Positions 1-5,686 of a stretch of DNA of 7,561 nucleotides are shown piece after piece (position 1 is the stretch's first letter; each line of letters opens with the position of its first letter). A program made the position numbers and the translations under genes. The DNA comes from an uncultured Bacteroidota bacterium (GTDB lineage Bacteria > Bacteroidota > Bacteroidia > Chitinophagales > Chitinophagaceae), in NCBI GenBank assembly GCA_946887345.1, contig CAMPKR010000115.1:1-7561 (forward strand). Reading direction: 5' to 3'. The notes under the pieces were generated by a model. The model worked only from the letters and a program-made list of their open reading frames with translations. It was not told the origin of the DNA and made no database searches.

Positions 1-50
1 ATCTCACCACGTTTGTTCTTCGGAAGATCAATACCAGCTATACGAGCCAT
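1..50 (-). CDS. rpsM: 30S ribosomal protein S13, N-terminal fragment (cut by the window edge)
   Basis: Only the first 16 codons are present. The minus strand reads MARIAGIDLPKNKRGE, the characteristic N-terminus of bacterial S13, a protein of the small-subunit head that contacts the P-site tRNA and bridges to the large subunit. The ATG at 50-48 is the natural family start. It follows rpmJ on the same strand after a 105-bp gap, in the order infA-rpmJ-rpsM usual for the alpha ribosomal operon. rpsK, rpsD, rpoA and rplQ would be expected beyond the left edge, but this cannot be seen. Confidence 0.93.
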   Translation of the reverse strand, partial: MARIAGIDLPKNKRGE

Positions 51-132
51 ATTGTTTTGAATTTTTCCCCCTGCTTATTCAGGACAGGAGATTTTTTATT
101 GATTACAAATTACTTACTGTTCTAAAACCTAT

Positions 133-157
133 AGCCCCCTTTAGGGGGTTGGGGGTT
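133..157 (+). repeat. CCCC-TTTA-GGGG repeat, copy 1 (between rpmJ and rpsM)
   Basis: CCCCC (135-139) and GGGGG (144-148) pair around TTTA and are followed by TT and a further G5 run (151-155). The same arrangement occurs at 5654-5674. On the transcribed (minus) strand it directly follows the rpmJ TAA, so the operon mRNA would carry a 5-bp hairpin between rpmJ and rpsM. No T tract follows, so it is unlikely to terminate. Confidence 0.65.
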
Positions 158-272
158 ATCCCTGGCGCTGCTTAAAGCGGGGATTCTTTTTGTTGATTAC
201 ATAAAGCCTGCCCTTGCGACGCACTATTTTGCAATCTGCACTGCGCTTCTTTATTGATGCTCTAACCTTCAT
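156..272 (-). CDS. rpmJ: 50S ribosomal protein L36
   Basis: A 38-residue protein that starts [20 protein letters not shown] and ends NPRFKQRQG, with TAA at 158-156. This is full length for L36, the smallest large-subunit protein. It is highly basic. Only Cys14 of the zinc-ribbon type cysteine/histidine set is present, so it is the zinc-independent (C-minus) form. It lies 20 bp downstream of infA and upstream of rpsM, the conserved order. The bases directly after its stop codon belong to a GC-rich inverted repeat (133-157), so that element abuts the gene end without disturbing the protein. Confidence rests on the sequence and the gene order. Confidence 0.95.
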   Translation of the reverse strand: MKVRASIKKRSADCKIVRRKGRLYVINKKNPRFKQRQG

Positions 273-292
273 ACCTGGTTACTTTAAACTGT

Positions 293-511
293 TTATTTAT
301 AACGATATATAATACGGCCACGACTCAAATCATACGGACTCATTTCTACCCCTACCTTGTCACCGGGTAGGATACGTATGTAGTGCATCCGCATTTTCCC
401 CGAGATAGTGGCCAGGATTTCGTGTCCGTTTTCCAGGCGAACGCGAAACATTGCGTTCGACAGAGCTTCTACGATAGTCCCGTCTTGTTTGATTAAAGAC
501 TGTTTAGCCAT
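293..511 (-). CDS. infA: Translation initiation factor IF-1
   Basis: A 72-residue protein, the standard IF-1 length: a single OB-fold that binds the 30S A site with IF-2 and IF-3 during initiation. Family motifs are visible: [20 protein letters not shown] (residues 11-30), then a basic [20 protein letters not shown] stretch (34-53) and the closing [12 protein letters not shown] (61-72). ATG at 511-509 gives the normal MAKQ N-terminus. The promoter at 527-557 leaves a leader of only about 12 nt, without a clear Shine-Dalgarno, as is common in Bacteroidota. It begins the infA-rpmJ-rpsM unit. Neither map nor secY, often found just upstream in this cluster, is present; the next gene is gmhB, behind a terminator. 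Confidence 0.97.
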   Translation of the reverse strand: MAKQSLIKQDGTIVEALSNAMFRVRLENGHEILATISGKMRMHYIRILPGDKVGVEMSPYDLSRGRIIYRYK

Positions 512-526
512 ATTTTAAAAGGACTG

Positions 527-557
527 CAAAGGTAATGGGATTTTATTTATTTACAAA
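527..557 (-). promoter_or_regulatory. Promoter of the infA-rpmJ-rpsM operon (Bacteroidota type)
   Basis: On the minus strand a TTTG (-33 box, 557-554) is followed after exactly 19 nt by TACCTTTG (-7 box, 534-527). This matches the known Bacteroidota primary-sigma consensus TTTG-N19/20-TAnnTTTG in both boxes. Transcription would begin near 523, about 12 nt before the infA ATG. It is the best-formed promoter in the window. Confidence 0.7.
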
Positions 558-654
558 AGAAAAAATCAGGCAGGGAAAATATTGGGTAAATATCAGCTAA
601 ATGCCCGCAAATGCAGTCTTCCAGCCCTCAAAGTGGCTCTCGGCAGGCCTCATG

Positions 655-696
655 CTTTGCGCAGCTTCGCGTACTCTTTGCGCCCTTTGCGTTTAA
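655..696 (+). repeat. Phased CTTTGCG repeat, copy 1
   Basis: Four copies of the heptamer CTTTGCG (one as CTTCGCG) start at 655, 665, 676 and 685, so spacings are 10, 11 and 9 bp, followed by TTTAA. The same arrangement occurs at 3339-3380 in the same orientation. The pattern resembles an extragenic repeat I associate with Bacteroidota genomes; its function is unknown to me. It lies between the gmhAB terminator and the infA promoter. Confidence 0.6.
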
Positions 697-721
697 GGGT
701 CCCATTTTACCTCCTCAGGGC

Positions 722-756
722 AAAAAATTACGGCCCGGATCAGCTCCGGGCCGTAA
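722..756 (-). terminator. Intrinsic terminator of gmhA-gmhB
   Basis: A perfect 12-bp stem (arms 728-739 and 745-756, core ACGGCCCGGA) has a 5-nt loop. On the minus strand the stem is followed at once by six T (727-722). It lies 65 bp past the gmhB stop and before the infA promoter, so it insulates the ribosomal operon from gmhAB transcription. Confidence 0.85.
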
Positions 757-820
757 GAACATAAATAATTACATACTTATGCCAATAATATTCATATTTC
801 TATGTCTTCCTTCTAACCTT

Positions 821-1405
821 CTATCCTACCATCTCGCCGGCCTTCTTTAGGGTATTGGCCCAGGCCAGCAGCGATGCGAATTGTTGGTCTATCAGGTCAT
901 TAGGCAGGGCAAAAGGCTCATGCTTGGTAGTGAGGAAGACTGTATGCATCGCCATCCTCTTACCAAATTCCATATCGCTCAGGCTGTTACCCACCATTAC
1001 GCTTTTTTTGAAGTCTATTTCGGGAAAGTCCTGCCTGGCTTGTTCCGCCATACCGGTATTAGGCTTCCTGTTGCGGTCGGCATCGTCTACCGCCGTGCAC
1101 GAGTATACTTTATCTATCCGGCCTCCGCTGGTGCTTACTGCCGTTCCCATTGTGCTGTTGATATCGCGCAGCGCTTCCAGGCTCATTATTCCGCGACCCA
1201 CACCACGTTGGTTGGTCACTACTACTATATTGCCAAAAATGCTGCTCAGTGCGGTAAGCGCCTCAAGCGCTCCGTTGCAAAACTTAAACTCATCTGTTGA
1301 AGTAATATAAGAACCTACTATCTCTTCATTAATTACTCCGTCGCGGTCTAAGAATAGGGTCCAGCTTTTATCAGGCTGGAGCTGCGTGTGAAATGAATTT
1401 TCCAT
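821..1405 (-). CDS. gmhB: HAD-family phosphatase, probable D-glycero-D-manno-heptose 1,7-bisphosphate 7-phosphatase
   Basis: A 194-residue protein of the HisB-N/GmhB group of HAD phosphatases, expected to remove the 7-phosphate from heptose 1,7-bisphosphate in cytoplasmic ADP-heptose synthesis. Motif I is LFLDRDGVIN (nucleophile Asp20, acid/base Asp22), motif II VVTNQRGVGRG (61-71), motif III RKPNTGM (113-119) and motif IV VGNSLSDMEFG (138-148). The ATG at 1405 sits behind an AGGGGA that could act as a ribosome binding site, 12 bp after gmhA. That neighbour supports the heptose role over histidinol phosphate. Two oddities: the Cys/His zinc loop before motif III is reduced to one cysteine (Cys103), and the first acidic residue of motif IV is Asn140. 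Substrate assignment is therefore less certain than family assignment. Confidence 0.82.
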   Translation of the reverse strand: MENSFHTQLQPDKSWTLFLDRDGVINEEIVGSYITSTDEFKFCNGALEALTALSSIFGNIVVVTNQRGVGRGIMSLEALRDINSTMGTAVSTSGGRIDKVYSCTAVDDADRNRKPNTGMAEQARQDFPEIDFKKSVMVGNSLSDMEFGKRMAMHTVFLTTKHEPFALPNDLIDQQFASLLAWANTLKKAGEMVG

Positions 1406-1417
1406 TGTTCCCCTGTT

Positions 1418-1996
1418 TTAGCTCTTATTAAATAATTGTTCTTCTACCAGCTGGCACACCACGTGGCCAACCATTATGTGCGCTTCCTGTATTCTCGGTG
1501 TATCGGTACTCGGTACATTTATGATATGGTCGCATAGGTCTTTCATCTTTCCTCCCTTACCTGTAAAGCCTACAGTAATCATACCAATTTTCTTCGCCTG
1601 TTCTATAGCATTGATAATATTAACAGAATTACCTGAAGTGCTCAGTCCTATCAGTATGTCGCCGCTTTTGCCCATGCCTTTTACTATTCTGCTATATACG
1701 TATTCAAAGCCATAATCGTTTCCTACAGCTGTTAAATAAGATGTATTACAGTGCAGTGCCTCCGAAGGCAATGGATCCCTGTCTGAATAAAAACGGCCGC
1801 TGAATTCTGCTGCAATGTGCTGTGCGTCTGCTGCGCTGCCTCCATTACCGCATAGAAGTACTTTGTTGCCCTTCCTGAATGCCTCTGTTACTACCATCGC
1901 CACTTTTTCAACCTCACTCACCAGAGCTGCATCCTGCAATATTTGCTGTTTGGTGTCTATCGACGCCTTGATGATGTTTTTGATCTGTTGTTGCAT
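1418..1996 (-). CDS. gmhA: Sedoheptulose 7-phosphate isomerase (phosphoheptose isomerase)
   Basis: A 192-residue single SIS-domain protein matching GmhA in length. It converts sedoheptulose 7-phosphate to D-glycero-D-manno-heptose 7-phosphate, the first committed step to ADP-heptose for the lipopolysaccharide inner core. Visible motifs are the phosphate-binding CGNGGSAADAQHIAAEFSGR (49-68), LSTSGNS (118-124) and TPRIQEAHIMVGH (166-178). His60, Glu64, Gln170 and His178 correspond to the catalytic and metal residues His61, Glu65, Gln172 and His180 of the E. coli enzyme. gmhB follows 12 bp downstream, so the two are co-transcribed and end at the 722-756 terminator. A hairpin lies about 20 nt before the ATG (see 2008-2044). 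No exact promoter octamer is seen upstream; TATTTTTA at 2015-2008 is a near match. Confidence 0.93.
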   Translation of the reverse strand: MQQQIKNIIKASIDTKQQILQDAALVSEVEKVAMVVTEAFRKGNKVLLCGNGGSAADAQHIAAEFSGRFYSDRDPLPSEALHCNTSYLTAVGNDYGFEYVYSRIVKGMGKSGDILIGLSTSGNSVNIINAIEQAKKIGMITVGFTGKGGKMKDLCDHIINVPSTDTPRIQEAHIMVGHVVCQLVEEQLFNKS

Positions 1997-2007
1997 GATT
2001 ACTAAGA

Positions 2008-2044
2008 TAAAAATACAACAGCGTACGGATTTCCATACGCTGTT
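2008..2044 (-). terminator. Terminator-like hairpin between queA and gmhA
   Basis: Perfect 9-bp arms AACAGCGTA (2017-2025) and TACGCTGTT (2036-2044) enclose a 10-nt loop that can add two more pairs after one mismatch. On the minus strand the hairpin is followed by GTATTTTTAT. It lies 41 bp past the queA stop and would end queA transcripts. The T-rich tail ends only about 12 nt before the gmhA ATG, so the hairpin could also act in the gmhA leader. Confidence 0.6.
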
Positions 2045-2085
2045 ATAACGATTTTAACTATCAGCTTATTGCTAATTAACATTTA

Positions 2086-3135
2086 TTATATAACTATCAT
2101 AGCGTCGCCGTAGCTGAAGAAGCGGTACTTCTCCTTTATGGCGGTCTGATACGCTTCCATGGTCAGGTCATAGCCCGCAAAAGCGCACACCATTATTAGC
2201 AGGCTGGTCTTTGGCAGGTGGAAGTTAGTTATAAGCTTATTGGCAATGTTGAACTCATATGGCGGGTGAATGAACAGGTTCGTCCATCCTTCTCCCGGTT
2301 TCAGCAGGCCTTGCGCTGTCACCGTGCTTTCTATGGCGCGCATGGTGGTAGTACCTACAGAGCATATACTGCGGCCGTCTTGCTTGGCACGGTTCACTAT
2401 ACCACAGGCATACTCATCTACTTTGTAATACTCCGCATCCATCTTGTGTTTGGAAAGGTCTTCTACTTCTATAGGGCGGAATGTGCCCAGACCTGTGTGC
2501 AGCGTAGCTTCGGCAAATTTCACGCCCACTATCTCCAGGCGCTTTATCAGCTCGCGGCTGAAGTGCAGACCTGCGGTAGGTGCGGCCACAGCACCTTCGT
2601 GCTTGGCATACACTGTCTGGTAGCGTTCTTTATCTTCTTCTTCCGGTTTGCGCTTTATATACTTGGGGAGTGGTGTTTCGCCCAGTAGCTCCAGCATTGC
2701 GCGGAACTGTGTATCATCACCATCAAACAGGAAACGTATGGTACGGCCGCGGCTCGTGGTGTTGTCTATTACTTCTGCTACCAGCTCATCATTATCACCA
2801 AAGTAGAGCTTGTTGCCTACACGTATCTTACGTGCAGGGTCCACTATTACGTCCCACAGGCGGTTGGGCTTGTTCAGCTCACGCAGCAGAAATACTTCGA
2901 TCTTGGCGCCGGTCTTTTCTTTCTTGCCGTAAAGGCGGGCCGGGAAAACCTTGGTGTTATTTACCACCATTACATCCTTATCATGAAAAAATCCCAGGAT
3001 GTCTTTAAAGGTCTTGTGCTCTATCTTACCTGTGTCGCGATGCACTACCATCAATCGGCTTTCCTCACGTGTCTTTGCAGGATGTTGTGCGATCAGGTTG
3101 AGTGGCAGGTCGAATTTAAATTGCGACAACTTCAT
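2086..3135 (-). CDS. queA: S-adenosylmethionine:tRNA ribosyltransferase-isomerase
   Basis: A 349-residue protein, full length for QueA. The enzyme moves the ribosyl part of S-adenosylmethionine onto 7-aminomethyl-7-deazaguanine at the tRNA wobble position to form epoxyqueuosine. Family signatures seen in order: [20 protein letters not shown] (1-20), [13 protein letters not shown] (58-70), GETPLPKYI (152-160), AAPTAGLHF (184-192), [11 protein letters not shown] (212-222), [11 protein letters not shown] (260-270), [18 protein letters not shown] (306-323) and the closing [10 protein letters not shown] (337-346). The ATG at 3135 gives the standard N-terminus and lies about 23 nt from the start predicted by the TAACTTTG box. 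Other queuosine genes are not adjacent. Nothing is truncated. Confidence 0.97.
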   Translation of the reverse strand: MKLSQFKFDLPLNLIAQHPAKTREESRLMVVHRDTGKIEHKTFKDILGFFHDKDVMVVNNTKVFPARLYGKKEKTGAKIEVFLLRELNKPNRLWDVIVDPARKIRVGNKLYFGDNDELVAEVIDNTTSRGRTIRFLFDGDDTQFRAMLELLGETPLPKYIKRKPEEEDKERYQTVYAKHEGAVAAPTAGLHFSRELIKRLEIVGVKFAEATLHTGLGTFRPIEVEDLSKHKMDAEYYKVDEYACGIVNRAKQDGRSICSVGTTTMRAIESTVTAQGLLKPGEGWTNLFIHPPYEFNIANKLITNFHLPKTSLLIMVCAFAGYDLTMEAYQTAIKEKYRFFSYGDAMIVI

Positions 3136-3161
3136 ATGGAACGGAATAATTTAAAAGTGTG

Positions 3162-3169
3162 CAAAGTTA
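3162..3169 (-). promoter_or_regulatory. Putative -7 promoter box of queA
   Basis: The minus strand reads TAACTTTG, an exact match to the Bacteroidota -7 consensus TAnnTTTG. Predicted transcription start is near 3158, about 23 nt before the queA ATG. No good TTTG box is seen 19-20 nt further upstream, so the call rests on one element and its position. Confidence 0.5.
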
Positions 3170-3338
3170 CTCAAAATAATTCATTATAGCCCTATCCCCG
3201 CCTTAAAAGGTACGGCATACCCTCTTTACCTGTCAATTCCCCCATTGGGCAAGCATTTATGGGCCGCGAAGATGGCCGAAGGAATGTCCTCTGTACACAA
3301 TATCCGTCCTCCCACGGAGCTGACGTAGAATGTGGGGC

Positions 3339-3380
3339 CTTTGCGAAACTTTGCGATCCTCCGCGTTCTTTGCGGTTAAA
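3339..3380 (+). repeat. Phased CTTTGCG repeat, copy 2
   Basis: Heptamers start at 3339, 3349, 3359 (as CTCCGCG) and 3368, so spacings are 10, 10 and 9 bp, ending in GTTAAA. It aligns with 655-696 over its whole length in the same orientation, with changes mostly in the short linkers and in one heptamer. It lies upstream of the queA promoter and downstream of the SnoaL-like gene. Confidence 0.6.
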
Positions 3381-3439
3381 AATTAAAACGCCAGTGGCAA
3401 AGAACAGACGTAAATAAACCAAAGTCCAGGTTCGTATTC

Positions 3440-3454
3440 GCGCCCTTCGGGCGC
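3440..3454. repeat. Small GC-rich hairpin
   Basis: GCGCCC (3440-3445) and GGGCGC (3449-3454) form a perfect 6-bp stem around TTC. No T-run follows on either strand, so it is not called as a terminator. It may be part of a longer extragenic repeat reaching the CCCAA/TTGGG pair at 3480-3496, but no second copy is present to show this. Confidence 0.4.
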
Positions 3455-3537
3455 CAGGGCTGGGTTTTATCGGCTTCCACCCAAAAAGCTATTGGGGCAG
3501 TTTTGCTTTTTTTCTTTTTACTTTTTTACTTTCCTTA

Positions 3538-3921
3538 TCACCCCGTTATCTGCTGGGTCATCGTAGCAAAATCATAATTGTTCCAGGCTTCCACCACTTG
3601 CCCATCCACTACCCTGAAAATACTCATCCCTGTAAACTCCACCTGGCGCCCCGTACTATTGTGTTTCCCTTTAGCCACACAGCGCGAAACCTGCTTGTCC
3701 CCCTCCACTATCACATCTTCCACCTTCAGCTCGATTTCCGAAAAATCGTTGATAAAGGTGAAAAAGAAGGGTTTGAATTGTTCCCGCCCTATCAGGTCCA
3801 TTGGCCCCAGTCCGCGCACTATACAATCGGGGTGCATCATTTCGTCTATCGCTTTCTCGTCGCCCTTGTTCCAGACTTCCTGTACAAACTTCCAAATAAA
3901 GCTGTCTTGCATTTTGTTCAT
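3538..3921 (-). CDS. SnoaL-like (NTF2-fold) small protein, function unknown
   Basis: A 127-residue protein from the ATG at 3921. A TTG at 3927 could add two residues, but the ATG is preferred. The pattern fits the SnoaL-like ester cyclase/polyketide cyclase group of the NTF2 fold: an N-terminal helix with EVWNKGDEKAIDEMMHPD (residues 15-32), a GREQFKPFF segment (45-53), the strands VEDVIVEGDKQVSRCVAKGKH (67-87), then GRQVEFTGMSIFRVVDGQVVEAW (91-113). GR-x-VEFTG-x-SIFR-x-DG-x-VVE-x-W is the most recognisable signature. These proteins form small cavities; members range from cyclases to proteins without known activity, so no substrate is proposed. No signal peptide is seen. It is divergent from the M20 peptidase gene across 150 bp, so the two are not an operon. 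A weak -7-like TATTTTTA lies at 3974-3967. Confidence 0.82.
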   Translation of the reverse strand: MNKMQDSFIWKFVQEVWNKGDEKAIDEMMHPDCIVRGLGPMDLIGREQFKPFFFTFINDFSEIELKVEDVIVEGDKQVSRCVAKGKHNSTGRQVEFTGMSIFRVVDGQVVEAWNNYDFATMTQQITG

Positions 3922-4040
3922 ACTCAACTTGCTTTTAGGTTAAAACACAATTTTATATGTTTCTAATAAAAATACACGCTTTTTTTAGACGCCTTATTAT
4001 CCGCCTTCCTGCTCACCTAGTTACATTCATACTTAAACAC

Positions 4041-4048
4041 TACTTTTG
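4041..4048 (+). promoter_or_regulatory. Putative -7 promoter box of the M20 peptidase gene
   Basis: TACTTTTG matches TAnnTTTG exactly. Predicted start is near 4052, about 20 nt before the ATG at 4072. No clear TTTG box is seen 19-20 nt upstream. Confidence 0.5.
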
Positions 4049-4071
4049 AGGCTCCATAAAAATTTTAGACC

Positions 4072-5445
4072 ATGCAAGTTTGGAACGACTATTTATCACA
4101 GAATAAACAACGCTTTTTAGATGAGCTGCTCGATCTGCTCCGCATCCCGTCTGTAAGCGCCGACAGCAAATATAAGGGCGATGTAGCTCGCTGCGCCGAT
4201 GCCGTAAAAGAAAGCCTTCTGAAAGCAGGTTGCGATAAAGCTGAGATTTGCCCCACCGATGGACATCCCATCGTTTACGGCGAAAAAATGATCGATCCTT
4301 CTGCTCCTACCGTCCTGGTATATGGCCACTACGACGTGCAGCCTGCTGATCCCCTGGAACTCTGGCACAGCGGTCCTTTTGAGCCTGTTATAAAGGACGA
4401 AAAGATCTACGCCCGTGGCGCTTGTGATGACAAAGGCCAGATGTACATGCATGTTAAGGCTTTCGAGTTAATGAACAAGACCAACACCCTTACTTGCAAC
4501 GTAAAGTTCATGATTGAAGGTGAAGAGGAAGTTGGTTCTGCCAACCTGGGAAAATTCCTCGAAGGCAATAAGGAAAAACTAAAAGCAGACATCGTGCTCG
4601 TTTCCGATACTTCTATGATCAGCATGGAACACCCAAGCCTGGAAACAGGTCTTCGCGGCCTGGCTTACATGGAAGTAGAGGTGGTTGGTCCTAACCGCGA
4701 CCTGCACTCTGGTGTTTATGGCGGCGCTGTTGCTAACCCCATCAACATACTGGCGAAGATGATCGCTTCTATGCACGATGAGAACAATCACATTACTATC
4801 CCCGGCTTCTACGACAAAGTACAAGATCTCACCGAGGCAGAACGCAAAGCCCTCAATGGCGCTCCTTTCGACCTGGAAGAGTACAAAAAAGAACTGGGCA
4901 TAGACGACATACGCGGTGAAAAAGGCTATACTACACTGGAACGCACCGGCACCCGTCCTACGCTGGATGTGAACGGTATCTGGGGCGGCTATACCGGCGA
5001 AGGCGCCAAGACCGTGCTGCCTTCAAAGGCCAATGCTAAGATATCCATGCGCCTGGTACCTCACCAAAGCTCAGAAGAAATATCTGAGATGTTCGCCAAG
5101 CACTTCGAGAGCATTGCACCGGCGGGTGTTAAGGTAACGGTAACAGCACATCACGGCGGCGAGCCTGTTGTTACACCTACCGACTCAGTTGCTTACAAGG
5201 CTGCTGCTGAAGCTATCAAAACATCTTTTGGCAAAGACCCGATACCTACGCGCGGTGGCGGCAGTATCCCGATCATCGCCCTGTTTGAAAAAACCCTGGG
5301 CCTGAAGACCGTACTCCTCGGCTTCGGACTGGATAACGACAACATCCACTCCCCTAACGAGAAGTACGACATTTTCAACTACTTCAAGGGCATCGAAACT
5401 ATCCCCTACTTCCACAAGTACTACGCTGAAATGAGCAAGAACTAA
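4072..5445 (+). CDS. M20-family dipeptidase (CNDP-like zinc metallopeptidase)
   Basis: A 457-residue cytoplasmic metallopeptidase of family M20, of the carnosinase/CNDP dipeptidase type, expected to cut dipeptides or short peptides. The catalytic site is complete by comparison with human CNDP2: VYGHYDVQPAD (83-93; metal ligand His86, Asp88), GACDDKGQ (116-123; bridging Asp119), EGEEEVGS (149-156; general base Glu152, metal ligand Glu153), VSDT (177-180; Asp179) and HSPNE (426-430; metal ligand His426). The dimerisation (lid) domain starts near residue 195 and contains DLHSGVYGG (210-218), with His212 reaching the partner active site in the family. GGSIP (396-400) is also typical. No signal peptide is visible. 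It stands alone, with a predicted promoter at 4041-4048 and a strong terminator 18 bp after the stop. The true substrate cannot be read from sequence. Confidence 0.92.
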   Translation: MQVWNDYLSQNKQRFLDELLDLLRIPSVSADSKYKGDVARCADAVKESLLKAGCDKAEICPTDGHPIVYGEKMIDPSAPTVLVYGHYDVQPADPLELWHSGPFEPVIKDEKIYARGACDDKGQMYMHVKAFELMNKTNTLTCNVKFMIEGEEEVGSANLGKFLEGNKEKLKADIVLVSDTSMISMEHPSLETGLRGLAYMEVEVVGPNRDLHSGVYGGAVANPINILAKMIASMHDENNHITIPGFYDKVQDLTEAERKALNGAPFDLEEYKKELGIDDIRGEKGYTTLERTGTRPTLDVNGIWGGYTGEGAKTVLPSKANAKISMRLVPHQSSEEISEMFAKHFESIAPAGVKVTVTAHHGGEPVVTPTDSVAYKAAAEAIKTSFGKDPIPTRGGGSIPIIALFEKTLGLKTVLLGFGLDNDNIHSPNEKYDIFNYFKGIETIPYFHKYYAEMSKN

Positions 5446-5463
5446 TTCAGTTGATTATATTTC

Positions 5464-5500
5464 AGGAAAGCCGCCTCCCATGGGAGGCGGCTTTCCTTTT
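5464..5500 (+). terminator. Intrinsic terminator of the M20 peptidase gene
   Basis: A perfect 34-nt palindrome centred between 5480 and 5481 (17-base arms, core GCCGCCTCCCA) is followed by a T-rich tail to 5500. It starts 18 bp after the stop codon. In RNA the central CATG would form the loop, leaving a stem of about 15 bp. Confidence 0.88.
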
Positions 5501-5518
5501 CATCATCAAATTATCGAC

Positions 5519-5577
5519 TCTCCCCCTGGCAGGGGGGAGACAGAATTTGCCGCTTGCCGGCAAATTCAGAGGGGGGA
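5519..5577. repeat. Composite inverted-repeat element
   Basis: First block: CCCCCT (5522-5527) and AGGGGG (5531-5536) around GGC. Second block: GAATTTGCCG (5543-5552) and CGGCAAATTC (5558-5567), a perfect 10-bp stem around CTTGC. A further G6 run closes the element at 5571-5576. It lacks a coding frame and a T tract. It resembles dispersed extragenic elements I recall from Bacteroidota, but no second copy is in the window. Confidence 0.6.
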
Positions 5578-5606
5578 AACACAGCGCGTTCTAGCTCTCA
5601 ACCCGA

Positions 5607-5623
5607 GATTCCCAACAGGAATC
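5607..5623. repeat. Short perfect inverted repeat
   Basis: GATTCC (5607-5612) and GGAATC (5618-5623) form a 6-bp stem around CAACA. It sits between the composite element and the second CCCC-TTTA-GGGG repeat, in the same spacer. Function unknown. Confidence 0.4.
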
Positions 5624-5649
5624 ACCACTCCCGATCTTTATGTTAAAAC

Positions 5650-5677
5650 GAGAAGCCCCTTTAGGGGTTGGGGTCTC
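5650..5677 (+). repeat. CCCC-TTTA-GGGG repeat, copy 2 (before cmk)
   Basis: CCCC (5656-5659) and GGGG (5664-5667) pair around TTTA and are followed by TT and a further G4 run. It is the same core and orientation as 133-157 with each run one base shorter. GAGA (5650-5653) and TCTC (5674-5677) add outer arms. It ends 10 bp before the cmk -7 box. Confidence 0.65.
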
Positions 5678-5686
5678 AATTTTTCC

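Larger units (their letters stand above)
512..820. other. Gene-free spacer between infA and gmhB
   Basis: This 309-bp spacer holds, from left to right, the infA promoter (527-557), an AT-rich stretch, the phased CTTTGCG repeat (655-696), and the intrinsic terminator of gmhAB (722-756). The rest, next to the gmhB stop, is AT-rich. Open frames across it (582-764 and 611-850, plus strand) run through the repeat and terminator, resemble no family I know, and are not called as genes. Confidence 0.7.
3136..3537. other. Gene-free spacer between queA and the SnoaL-like gene
   Basis: About 400 bp without a credible gene. It contains the queA promoter box (3162-3169), a second phased CTTTGCG repeat (3339-3380), a GC-rich 6-bp hairpin (3440-3454), a smaller inverted repeat (CCCAA 3480-3484, TTGGG 3492-3496) and a pyrimidine-rich run (3501-3535) just past the SnoaL-like stop. 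A minus-strand open frame at 3192-3422 runs through the repeat and has low-complexity, family-less sequence, so it is not called. Confidence 0.65.

Noticed and set aside
133..157. G-quadruplex from the G-runs near rpmJ
   Set aside because: Only two usable G-runs lie close together in either copy (also at 5664-5673); an intramolecular quadruplex needs four. The C-run/G-run hairpin explains the sequence better.
655..696. CRISPR-like short array of CTTTGCG units
   Set aside because: Units are only 7 bp with 2-4 bp linkers, far too short for CRISPR repeats and spacers, and no cas gene is present.
582..850. Two overlapping plus-strand open frames (582-764 and 611-850) in the infA-gmhB spacer
   Set aside because: They run through the CTTTGCG repeat, the gmhB terminator and, for the longer one, the gmhB 3' end. 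Their products have no recognisable family and biased composition, and no promoter precedes them.
3192..3422. Minus-strand open frame of 76 codons upstream of queA
   Set aside because: It overlaps the second CTTTGCG repeat, has no recognisable motif, and sits where the queA spacer elements explain the sequence better.
3922..3927. TTG start at 3927 for the SnoaL-like gene
   Set aside because: An ATG lies two codons later at 3921, and the extra residues add nothing to the family match; ATG is far commoner as a start.
3538..5445. Functional pairing of the SnoaL-like gene with the M20 peptidase
   Set aside because: They are divergent across 150 bp, each with its own putative promoter, and no shared pathway is evident. 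Adjacency alone is not enough.
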